DNA of 13,231 bases from Desulfurococcales archaeon (GTDB taxonomy: Archaea; Thermoproteota; Thermoprotei_A; Sulfolobales; NBVN01), in contig JALSOX010000014.1 of NCBI GenBank assembly GCA_026986255.1, positions 1-13,231 of the forward strand. Direction: 5' to 3'. Positions 7,093 to 13,218 of the stretch are shown in pieces; positions within the stretch are counted from its first letter, which is position 1, and every line of letters starts with the position of its first letter. Below the pieces are notes generated by a model, which saw nothing but the letters and a program-made list of their open reading frames with translations, made no database searches and was not told the origin of the DNA. The position numbers and the translations under genes were made by a program.

Positions 7093-7370
7093 TAATTAGA
7101 AAACGCACCGGTAAGGAACTCGTGATCAAGTTAGTAGGTGAGGACCACACCATAGGAAACCTAATAGCCAAGATGGCGTTAAACCACCCCAACGTTCGCC
7201 TAGCTGCATACACCGTCGAACACCCTCTTGAGGGAAGCCCTGTGATAAGGATAGTAACTGATGGAACCGTAGATCCTGGCCAAGTACTGAAGGAAGTCGT
7301 ATTGAGGTCTAAGGCAATTACAGAGGAGTTACTTAAGGAACTTAGGGAGACTTTAGGAGTTGAAGACTGA
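7083..7370 (+). CDS. rpoL: DNA-directed RNA polymerase subunit L (Rpo11, Rpb11 homologue)
   Basis: Rpo11 forms with Rpo3 the assembly platform of archaeal RNA polymerase, equivalent to the bacterial alpha dimer. The 95-residue protein from TTG 7083 begins MEVVIRKRTGKELVIKLVG, in line with the family, then shows GEDHTIGNLIAKMAL and YTVEHPLEGSPVIRIVTDG, its most conserved segment. The open frame continues upstream to GTG 7035, but those 16 residues are unlike Rpo11 and lie inside the DUF2067 gene. AAGGGGC at 7071-7077 is a suitable ribosome binding site for 7083. The unusual TTG start overlaps the DUF2067 stop by ten bases. Confidence 0.93.
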   Translation: MEVVIRKRTGKELVIKLVGEDHTIGNLIAKMALNHPNVRLAAYTVEHPLEGSPVIRIVTDGTVDPGQVLKEVVLRSKAITEELLKELRETLGVED

Positions 7371-7386
7371 GTCACGTATTTTGATT

Positions 7387-7683
7387 ATGAAAGAGTTTGA
7401 GGACTGCTTAGGACGTAGCCTAACGCTTTACGTAGTAGTACGGGGAGAGAAAGGCATTGAGCACCTAGGATTAATTGATGGCCGTGACAATGCTGCGGTG
7501 AGATACTTACATTCATCGAGATTAATTGATGAAGTAAGGTTAATTATTAATCTCAATGAACCCTATGAGCATGAACTTCAAGGACTCCCCCACACAGTAA
7601 GGCTGAGAGTAGAGGAAAGCTTGAAGCTTCTTAATGCCTTGTCAAAGGAAGTAAATAGGTTAATATGTGCAGATACAACCTAG
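7387..7683 (+). CDS. Unrecognised 98-residue protein between rpoL and tfs
   Basis: I do not recognise this protein. From ATG 7387 it has 98 residues. The visible pattern is a strand (SLTLYVVVRGEKG), a short helix (NAAVRYLHSSRLIDE), another strand (VRLIINLN) and a long C-terminal amphipathic helix (VRLRVEESLKLLNALSKEVNRLI). There is no signal peptide, membrane segment or zinc motif, and two cysteines only. I compared it mentally with Pcc1 of KEOPS, which has a similar size, and found no convincing match. The start is uncertain: TTG 7360 and TTG 7381 are in frame, 7360 overlapping the rpoL stop, and none has a good Shine-Dalgarno. Codon use is like its neighbours, and tight packing between two transcription genes argues that it is real and probably cotranscribed. 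Confidence 0.7.
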   Translation: MKEFEDCLGRSLTLYVVVRGEKGIEHLGLIDGRDNAAVRYLHSSRLIDEVRLIINLNEPYEHELQGLPHTVRLRVEESLKLLNALSKEVNRLICADTT

Positions 7684-7707
7684 ACTAGGTATGCGGGGGA
7701 GGGAGCC

Positions 7708-8052
7708 ATGCTGGAGTTCTGCCCGAGGTGCGGGAGTATGATGGTCCCTAAGAAGCAGGGAGGCAAAACGGTACTGGTATGCACCTCCTGCGGATATGTT
7801 AAGGAAGTTGATGAATCCAGGAAAGGAGTGATAATTAGGAAGAAGATACGGCACAAGGAAACAGAGAGGATGTTCATATTAGACACCACGAGAGAGAAAG
7901 AAGGCGTTCCTAAGACTAAGGGCGTTAGGTGCCCAAGATGCGGGAACGATGAAGCCTATTACGTAATACTTCAAACCAGGGCTGCGGACGAGCCGCCCAC
8001 GAGGATATACACGTGCACGAAGTGCGGTTACACATGGCGTGAGTACGAGTAA
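7708..8052 (+). CDS. tfs: Transcription factor S (TFS, transcript cleavage factor)
   Basis: TFS reactivates backtracked archaeal RNA polymerase by inducing cleavage of the nascent RNA 3' end, like eukaryotic TFIIS. The 114-residue protein has an N-terminal zinc ribbon (C5, C8, C25, C28, with similarity to Rpb9) and a C-terminal TFIIS-type ribbon (C75, C78, C103, C106). The hairpin tip reads TRAADEPPT; D94 and E95 are the acidic pair that reaches the polymerase active site, so this is an active form rather than an inhibitory paralogue. The ATG has a strong GGGGGAGGGAG at 7695-7705. It is the last gene before the promoter of the replication block. Confidence 0.95.
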   Translation: MLEFCPRCGSMMVPKKQGGKTVLVCTSCGYVKEVDESRKGVIIRKKIRHKETERMFILDTTREKEGVPKTKGVRCPRCGNDEAYYVILQTRAADEPPTRIYTCTKCGYTWREYE

Positions 8053-8076
8053 CTTCATTGCATACTTAAGTGAGTA

Positions 8077-8085
8077 TTTTTAAAT
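8077..8085 (+). promoter_or_regulatory. Probable TATA box for the pcn-priS-gins15 unit
   Basis: TTTTAAATA lies in the gap after tfs, in an A/T-rich stretch (8074-8088). Transcription would begin near 8106-8110, so the leader is about ten bases or absent: the first possible GTG (8110) could even be leaderless. It is the clearest promoter on the + strand after 6000. Confidence 0.6.
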
Positions 8086-8118
8086 ATCCTAGAACACACG
8101 GATTAGACGGTGTTGTGC

Positions 8119-8868
8119 GTGAAAATAACTTTTGCTGACGCGAGGATCTGGCGATACATAACAACATCAGCAAGCAAATTCATCGAGACAGCCGTAATCA
8201 AGATCAGTCCAGACGAAGGTCTCTCACTCAAGGCGTTAGACCCGTCACGAACCGCGCTAATAGCGTTCACTATACCTAAGGAATCCTTTGATGAGTTCGA
8301 CATTAATGAGGAGAGCACGCTAGTGATAGACTTAGAGGATGTGGGGAAGATAATGAAGACCGCAGAGCGCGATGACAGAATTAGCATAGAGTGGACGGGG
8401 TCCTCAATATCCTTCATATTCGAACGGCGTGGTGTCCCGCGAAGGTTCATGATACCTTTAAGAACCGAGGGCGAAGCGGAGAGCATACCTGAGCTGTCCT
8501 TGGAATTAAATAACGAGTATGTAACCTCGGGTACCGTAGCCTATGACGCTATAAATAGCATTGAAGACGTAGGTGAAACCCTATGGATTAGTGGAGACGA
8601 GAATACTCTTAAATTGAGATCCATAAGCGACCTAGGCGAGGCTGAGGTCGAGCTGTCCCTAGAGAGAGGCACGCTAGAAAGTGCGAAAGCAGAGTCACCT
8701 GGCTTCAGCGTTAGTTTTGGTATGGAGTACTTCAGTTACTTGAAGCAACCGATAAAATTGTCGGATAAGGTTATCCTGCGTGCGGATTCGGACATGCCTG
8801 CTCACCTCGAGCTGAGCTACATGCAGGGTGCCAAACTAAGCTATTACGTCGCCCCCAGGTCAGAGTGA
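8119..8868 (+). CDS. pcn: DNA polymerase sliding clamp PCNA
   Basis: PCNA is the ring-shaped clamp that tethers DNA polymerases, FEN1 and ligase to DNA. The protein from GTG 8119 has 249 residues and begins MKITFADARIWRYI, which aligns directly with the start of Sulfolobus PCNA3 (MKVVYDDVRVLKDI). Family features follow: ETAVIKISPDEGLSLKALDPSRTAL, the acidic middle linker (EGEAESIPELSLELN), and the C-terminal LSYYVAPR strand. The overall sequence is acidic, as expected. GTG 8110 and TTG 8113 are upstream in-frame alternatives; GGTG at 8109-8112 serves 8119. Crenarchaea often have several PCNA paralogues forming heterotrimers; whether this one acts alone cannot be judged here. priS follows after seven bases. 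Confidence 0.94.
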   Translation: MKITFADARIWRYITTSASKFIETAVIKISPDEGLSLKALDPSRTALIAFTIPKESFDEFDINEESTLVIDLEDVGKIMKTAERDDRISIEWTGSSISFIFERRGVPRRFMIPLRTEGEAESIPELSLELNNEYVTSGTVAYDAINSIEDVGETLWISGDENTLKLRSISDLGEAEVELSLERGTLESAKAESPGFSVSFGMEYFSYLKQPIKLSDKVILRADSDMPAHLELSYMQGAKLSYYVAPRSE

Positions 8869-8875
8869 ATATCCT

Positions 8876-9910
8876 ATGAAGGTTACTAGGACGAAAAACA
8901 TAGTGCAGGAATTGCTGAGGGAATACTACTCAGAAGCAAAGCTTCGCCTACCAGAAAATTATATGCTTAGGGAATTCGCTTTCCAACCATTCGAAGGTAA
9001 ATCTTACGTACGGCACCTATCTTTCCAAAGCGTGGCCTCCCTAAGAGAGTACCTAACAAGACAAACGCCTCGACAAGCATACTATTCTGCTGCAATATAC
9101 CGGGACCCGGCAGCTGAACGCATGGAGGATAAGGGCTGGCTAGGTTCAGAACTAATGTTTGACATCGATGTGGATCACATTAGGGGGTGCGATAGCGCAG
9201 TCATAGAAATTGGGGAGGGTAAGACCCTCAGCATCGTTACTGAGAAGTGCATTGATCTTGGCAAGGATCATCTTTTAAGGCTAATTGACATCCTAGTCCA
9301 AGATTTCGGCTTCAGCCGAAGCGAAATCCTGATATACTTCACAGGAAATCGAGGATTTCATGTCGTAGTAGAGACGGGGAAAGAGGACTGGTTGAAGCTC
9401 AATTCTAAGGAGCGCCGTGAACTCATAGACTACATCAAAGGCATCGGTCTAGACCTGAATAAGCTCTTTATTCAATCTAAACGAATCAAGCCCGCACCAC
9501 CACTCCCCAACGACGGTGGGTGGCGTGGAAGGATAGCTAGAACCGGCTTTGAGTTGGGGGTCGTGATGCAGAACCCAGAAACCGTCATTGAGCACGCGTA
9601 TGTAGAGATAGACGAGCAAGTTACTCAAGACCTATCAAGGTTAATTAGGATACCGGGATCAATCAACGGCAAGTCCGGCCTCGTATCAAAGATACTTAGT
9701 ACGGAGAGCGACATTCTTAACTTTAACATAGGGGAACACCTCTCCCCCTTCAAGGGGTATGCTATAATAAAGTCGCTAGTTAAGACTCCCTCCTTCAATC
9801 TTTGGGGAACCGAACTCACGCTTTCTAAAGGGCAGTTACTTAAGGTGAGTTTACCCGTTGCTGTGTTCTTAACACTGAATAACGCTACTGAGATAGTTAA
9901 GATTACGTAG
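8876..9910 (+). CDS. priS: DNA primase small (catalytic) subunit PriS
   Basis: PriS is the catalytic subunit of archaeal-eukaryotic primase and makes the primers for DNA synthesis with PriL. The 344-residue protein shows the catalytic core: D96 and D98 in ELMFDIDVDHI, FTGNRGFHV with H162, the third metal ligand probably D246 (EIDEQVTQD), and RLIRIPGSINGKSGLV (255-270) for triphosphate binding. Two departures from family consensus are visible. The zinc knuckle that normally follows the DxD motif has only C105 and C125, without the usual H/C-x-x-C pairs, and the usual histidine in SLHGKTG is N264. The primase fold is otherwise complete. It lies seven bases after pcn, with gins15 downstream, a common crenarchaeal arrangement. 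Confidence 0.92.
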   Translation: MKVTRTKNIVQELLREYYSEAKLRLPENYMLREFAFQPFEGKSYVRHLSFQSVASLREYLTRQTPRQAYYSAAIYRDPAAERMEDKGWLGSELMFDIDVDHIRGCDSAVIEIGEGKTLSIVTEKCIDLGKDHLLRLIDILVQDFGFSRSEILIYFTGNRGFHVVVETGKEDWLKLNSKERRELIDYIKGIGLDLNKLFIQSKRIKPAPPLPNDGGWRGRIARTGFELGVVMQNPETVIEHAYVEIDEQVTQDLSRLIRIPGSINGKSGLVSKILSTESDILNFNIGEHLSPFKGYAIIKSLVKTPSFNLWGTELTLSKGQLLKVSLPVAVFLTLNNATEIVKIT

Positions 9911-9980
9911 GATCTTGAAGGATGCCGGGAACACACTCATTTATACTGCGTCCTTCACCTTACTTATTAGGTCGATAAGA

Positions 9981-10448
9981 ATGATTCGGGAATTCCTATT
10001 GAGAGAACTTACCTTGAAGGAGCATGCCCGTATACAGAGAGAGGACTTAGAGAAAATGTCCGTCGAGATTAACGACACTATTGACTGGTGCGCATCAAGT
10101 ATGGAGACCGAGCTTTGCGCAAAGTATATTAGCATAGTAGAGGAACTCTCGACCGCATTAGGACGTTTTAGGCTTAAGAAATCCTTAAGTTATAAGCTCC
10201 CGCTAGAGTCTATAGATCGTGAAGCCTTGAGTTGTGCTTTAAGAATAGTTCCCCGATATCATGAACTACTACTTAAGGGACTAACCCTTACCCATAGTGG
10301 GGTTGCCATAAGGATAAAGCGTGGGCTATCGGTCAACGGCAGAGTGGTGGCTCCAGGCACCGTTACTTTCTTGAATGGGCTGGAGGCTATTCTGCTGGAA
10401 TACCTAGGCTACGCTGAAATTATTGACCCTCTCCCTCTGACTTACTAA
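9981..10448 (+). CDS. gins15: Replication factor GINS15 (GINS51 / Sld5-Psf1 type)
   Basis: GINS links the MCM helicase to primase and GAN/Cdc45 at the archaeal replication fork. The 155-residue protein has the helical A domain first (QREDLEKMSVEINDTIDW) and the small beta B domain last (VVAPGTVTFLNGLEAILLEY and GYAEIIDPLP), the order of the GINS15 class; GINS23 has the reverse. In crenarchaea GINS15 typically neighbours priS, as here. ATG 9981 was chosen because MIREFLLREL lines up with the start of Thermococcus Gins51 and AGGT lies eight bases upstream; a TTG at 9915 would add 22 residues without family support. The 3' end overlaps the opposite gene by 29 bases. Confidence 0.85.
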   Translation: MIREFLLRELTLKEHARIQREDLEKMSVEINDTIDWCASSMETELCAKYISIVEELSTALGRFRLKKSLSYKLPLESIDREALSCALRIVPRYHELLLKGLTLTHSGVAIRIKRGLSVNGRVVAPGTVTFLNGLEAILLEYLGYAEIIDPLPLTY

Positions 10449-11631
10449 GACATCCCTCTATGAAGCCCTCTATCACATCCTCAACATGCGTTAGCAACCA
10501 TGAAACAGCCCTCGCATCAGCTCCAGTCACAGCATCTACTAACGTATACTTAATAACCTTCTTCTCTCCATTGCATTCTATTAACCCCACGTAGAATGGG
10601 TAATATACCACGTGGATAGCTGAGATTTTCCTTGCGAAGGATTCTATAAATGATATTAATCCATCTATGCTTGTCCTTGGGAATATCACTAGTTCCTTAT
10701 CGGACGCGGGGGGCTCACCCTCATGTAGGTGAGCCCCCCTAGCCTCCAGCGACTTTAAGATAGAGAAGGAGTTTTCTGCTATTGTCTTGCGTATCTCCAC
10801 GACGTCGGAGTACACGTCCACTAAGGCCTTGTTTAGTAAGAAGTTAGCCACAGACCTTATCTTACCTTCGCCCAGCTTCAGCTCCATCGCTAGCTCGCTA
10901 ATAGTCTTGTACCCCTCCCTCGCTAGGATTCTGATCATGTCTAGGGCAGCGTCGCTTAATTCGGCGAAGCCTCCTCTATCCTTCAAGGGTTTCAGCGTGT
11001 CTCCTTCTTCGATAACTAAGGATCCTCGTATACCCTCGAAAGTGAGGGACAATTCCTCAACCTCCCCTGAACCCTCTTCCTCAGGTCCTCTAACTATGGC
11101 CTCTAGCTCGAACTCTATGAAGGGTAGGTAAATCAGGAAATGGTGCTTCAGCGCGCCAATACGTTTTAGAAATCCTTTCTCATGTTTCTTGAGTGCCTTG
11201 ACGGCGTTCTCCTCACTTATGATTGGGTGGACGTGAAGCACATCATACTTTCCTAGCTCCTCCCTATACTTTACCTCTATGTCCCTGCCGACACGAACGA
11301 TATCTATGCCTAACTTCTTAGCTAGCTCGTAGGCCTCCACGCTTACGTCTCTTATAGCTATAATGACAACCTTGTCAAATTTCCCCTCTTGCCTCCACAC
11401 GCTAAATCTCTCGACATCCTCTGGCCTTAAGGGCGTATCCGCGATGATGAATGCGATTTTTAGCTCCACACCAGTTATAGGTGAAAGCACTGCCAACACA
11501 TCGATCTTATGTGTTATACCCGCAACTTCTATTAGGTAATCAGGCCATATCATGAATCCCTGCTTCTTAAGTTCCCTTACAAGCCACCGCATAACCCTCC
11601 TCTTCTCTAACACAACATCACTTCCTTGCAT
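10420..11631 (-). CDS. Restriction-endonuclease-like fold protein with winged helix and C-terminal domain (function unknown)
   Basis: This 403-residue protein is not one I can name. Residues 9-116 look like the PD-(D/E)XK nuclease fold used by Mrr-type and Holliday-junction enzymes: basic helix (EKRRVMRWLVRELKKQG), HKIDVLAV with D44, a strand LKIAFIIAD, then EDVERF and a strand/helix pair ending KKLGIDIVRVG. The E-x-K expected in that central strand is not evident. Residues 225-282 form a winged helix (LAREGYKTISELAMELK, then GKIRSVANFLLNKALVDVY). Two segments, IYLPFIEFELEA and VVYYPFYVGLIE, are related in style, and the second is followed by TLVDAVTGADA. A TTG at 11700 extends the frame, but that extension contains the promoter, so ATG 11631 is preferred; GTG 11613 is possible. 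A DNA-binding or regulatory role is inference. Confidence 0.65.
   Translation of the reverse strand: MQGSDVVLEKRRVMRWLVRELKKQGFMIWPDYLIEVAGITHKIDVLAVLSPITGVELKIAFIIADTPLRPEDVERFSVWRQEGKFDKVVIIAIRDVSVEAYELAKKLGIDIVRVGRDIEVKYREELGKYDVLHVHPIISEENAVKALKKHEKGFLKRIGALKHHFLIYLPFIEFELEAIVRGPEEEGSGEVEELSLTFEGIRGSLVIEEGDTLKPLKDRGGFAELSDAALDMIRILAREGYKTISELAMELKLGEGKIRSVANFLLNKALVDVYSDVVEIRKTIAENSFSILKSLEARGAHLHEGEPPASDKELVIFPRTSIDGLISFIESFARKISAIHVVYYPFYVGLIECNGEKKVIKYTLVDAVTGADARAVSWLLTHVEDVIEGFIEGCLSKSEGEGQ
10708..10739 (-). repeat. Perfect 12-bp inverted repeat (hairpin) inside the nuclease-like gene
   Basis: GGGGGGCTCACC (10708-10719) is followed, after an eight-base loop, by its exact reverse complement (10728-10739). 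Ten of twelve positions in the outer nine plus inner three are G/C, so the RNA hairpin would be very stable. It encodes the linker RGAHLHEGEPPA (about residues 298-309) between the winged helix and the C-terminal domain. No T-run follows in either direction, so it is not a classical terminator. Confidence 0.8.
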
Positions 11632-11673
11632 AGCTGGTAATTGAGTGTCCGTCCTCTCCTCACCACTTGAGTG

Positions 11674-11707
11674 TTGACACGAGGTTTTTAAAATTGACAA
11701 CGGTCAA
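11674..11707. repeat. TTGACA direct repeats and an inverted copy around the TATA box (possible operator)
   Basis: On the + strand TTGACA occurs at 11674-11679 and again at 11694-11699, exactly 20 bases apart (two helical turns) and on either side of the TATA box. GTCAA at 11703-11707 forms an inverted pair with the second copy (TTGAC-AACG-GTCAA). The layout fits a repressor site; the short element length means chance is possible. Confidence 0.3.
11685..11693 (-). promoter_or_regulatory. Probable TATA box for the nuclease-like gene
   Basis: On the minus strand the sequence is TTTTAAAAA. It would start transcription near 11664, leaving a leader of about 33 bases containing GGTGAGGAGAGG before ATG 11631. 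TTGACA repeats flank it on both sides. The 106-base gap 11632-11737 holds only this promoter region. Confidence 0.55.
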
Positions 11708-11737
11708 AGTGGCGTTCTCTACTAACGGATTCAACTA

Positions 11738-12928
11738 TTACCCCTTGCTGTAAACCATGGATATTAATGCAGGAACTGTTAATGACGATATGGGTATCAA
11801 GAGTATCAGGGCTAAGTAGGACTCGAGGGAGAGAATCCCTGCCTCACGTGCGGCCAGCGCCGTTGTCATCATTACCTCTGCTCTTGGAACCATCCCTAAG
11901 CCAATTACCAAAGCTTCCTTTCTGCTAAATCCGCTTATTACTGCTGGTACGAAGCACCCGATAAGCTTCGTTAAGAAACCTAGCAATATTATTACGAGAA
12001 CCATGAGTAGGGATTTACTGAGACTGATGCTGATCAGGGATGCTATGTTAAGCATTGACCCGGCACTTATGAAGAATAGCGGTGAGAACAGCGTTACGAG
12101 CGGATATATCATGGACTCGGTTTTACTCGCCATGTACCTATGTGATGAGAGCCCCAATCCGAGAGCGTACGCGAGGAGAATAGCACTAAGCCTCAACCGA
12201 ACTGCCGCGAATGACAAGAGTAGCAGTATGGCGAACGTCAACGTCAGTACCGGAGCCTCCTCACCAAGTCTTGAGAACCACTTATACATTGGATGAGCTA
12301 CCTTCTGAATGGTGAAGGCTACCGCGAACCAGAAAGCAAACGCCAACACAATTATCTCCACTACGGAAATCATCACATCAATTTCAGACTTAAGCTCCGT
12401 TAACCCCACCAACGTACTCAGTAAGGCCAACCCAAGTACGTCATCAACGACCGCCGCACCTAACACTGCTTGCCCCTCCTTACTCCTAACCTTCCCAAAC
12501 TCCTCGAGTGTCCTCACCGTGAGCGTAACGGAAGTAGCTGAGAGAGCGGCACCAACAGCAAATGCCTCAAATGCGCCAACACCTAGTAAGGGAAGGATTA
12601 GTAATGGGAAGGCTAATGAGGTAATAACGCCTCCCACAGCTATTAGTCCAGCGTTGCGTAACTCTCTCAAAAATCCCCTTAACGATCCCTCTAAGCCTAT
12701 GTAGAACAGGTAGGTTATTATCCCTAATATTCCTAGGGACACTGTAACCATAGATAACCCATAATGCATCAATGGAAGGGCTAACCCTATCATTACCCAT
12801 GCAAACACCTTAGGTTGCTTTAATCTCTCAACAATAAACTCAGACAACCTAGCAACAATTAATAGGATCGCTACTTCCACGAACCAATCGTAGAAGTATT
12901 CCAAAACTTCATCACTACTAAGGGACAC
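11738..12928 (-). CDS. CPA2-family cation/proton antiporter (Kef/NapA type membrane protein)
   Basis: This 396-residue integral membrane protein exchanges protons for Na+ or K+ across the cytoplasmic membrane. It is almost entirely hydrophobic, with roughly twelve membrane helices. Family motifs are clear: AALSATSVTLTVRTLEEFG (127-145), the ion-binding AAVVDDVLGL with D162 and D163, and GMVPRAEVMM near 345-354. The paired aspartates resemble the electrogenic NapA type; the basic residue at the site is R349. There is no C-terminal NAD-binding TrkA domain, so gating by a soluble domain is not expected unless supplied by another protein. The GTG at 12928 follows the MoaD-like stop by 20 bases without a clear Shine-Dalgarno, so the start is less certain. 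It is probably cotranscribed with that gene. Ion specificity cannot be read from sequence. Confidence 0.9.
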   Translation of the reverse strand: MSLSSDEVLEYFYDWFVEVAILLIVARLSEFIVERLKQPKVFAWVMIGLALPLMHYGLSMVTVSLGILGIITYLFYIGLEGSLRGFLRELRNAGLIAVGGVITSLAFPLLILPLLGVGAFEAFAVGAALSATSVTLTVRTLEEFGKVRSKEGQAVLGAAVVDDVLGLALLSTLVGLTELKSEIDVMISVVEIIVLAFAFWFAVAFTIQKVAHPMYKWFSRLGEEAPVLTLTFAILLLLSFAAVRLRLSAILLAYALGLGLSSHRYMASKTESMIYPLVTLFSPLFFISAGSMLNIASLISISLSKSLLMVLVIILLGFLTKLIGCFVPAVISGFSRKEALVIGLGMVPRAEVMMTTALAAREAGILSLESYLALILLIPISSLTVPALISMVYSKG

Positions 12929-12948
12929 TGATAGAGGGAATTAAAGAC

Positions 12949-13218
12949 TTACCCACCCATTTCAGGTGTTGTCATTACCACTCGATCTCCGTCTCTAAGG
13001 CGTGTATTTAAGCTTAACACTTGGGTGCCGTTAACGTATATAGCAAATATTAACCTTCCGCTTAATATTCCCTCACCTAACCGCCTACTTATACTATCCC
13101 TTATGAAGAGTACTAAGTCATGTAGGGTGGCCCCCTCCCGTAAATCAATTACGTGTACCCTCCTCTTTCCCCCTACTAAATCGCCTGCCCTAGCAAGCAG
13201 CACTAGAGTAACCTTCAT
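12949..13218 (-). CDS. MoaD/ThiS/SAMP-like ubiquitin-fold small protein
   Basis: This 89-residue protein ends in EMGG, with the diglycine tail that is adenylated and thiocarboxylated in sulfur carriers or conjugated to lysines in archaeal SAMPs. The body fits the beta-grasp fold: a first strand MKVTLVLLARAGDLVG, a HVIDLREGATLHDLVLFI strand-helix, IFAIYVNGTQV, then LNTRLRDGDRVVMTTPEMGG-style end as in MoaD. Whether it serves molybdopterin synthesis, tRNA thiolation or protein tagging cannot be decided, since no MoaE, MoeB/ThiF or Moa genes are in the window. The ATG at 13218 lies 13 bases from the window edge, so its promoter is not visible. The antiporter gene follows closely. Confidence 0.82.
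   Translation of the reverse strand: MKVTLVLLARAGDLVGGKRRVHVIDLREGATLHDLVLFIRDSISRRLGEGILSGRLIFAIYVNGTQVLSLNTRLRDGDRVVMTTPEMGG

Noticed and set aside
7469..7531. Repeated ATTAATTGATG within the 98-residue gene
   Set aside because: An 11-base repeat in A/T-rich coding DNA that encodes LIDG and LIDE; likely chance codon reuse.
9915..9980. N-terminal extension of GINS15 from TTG 9915
   Set aside because: The 22 extra residues do not match the family; ATG 9981 aligns with known Gins51 starts.
10787..11131. 114-residue + strand frame opposite the nuclease-like gene
   Set aside because: Serine-rich shadow translation, no homology recognised, and no promoter or ribosome binding site.
11632..11700. 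N-terminal extension of the nuclease-like protein from TTG 11700
   Set aside because: The first codons overlap the TATA box, so they would lie upstream of the transcript start.
12003..12704. Long open frames on the + strand opposite the antiporter
   Set aside because: They are low-complexity antisense shadows of a membrane protein gene, with no ribosome binding sites or recognisable content.
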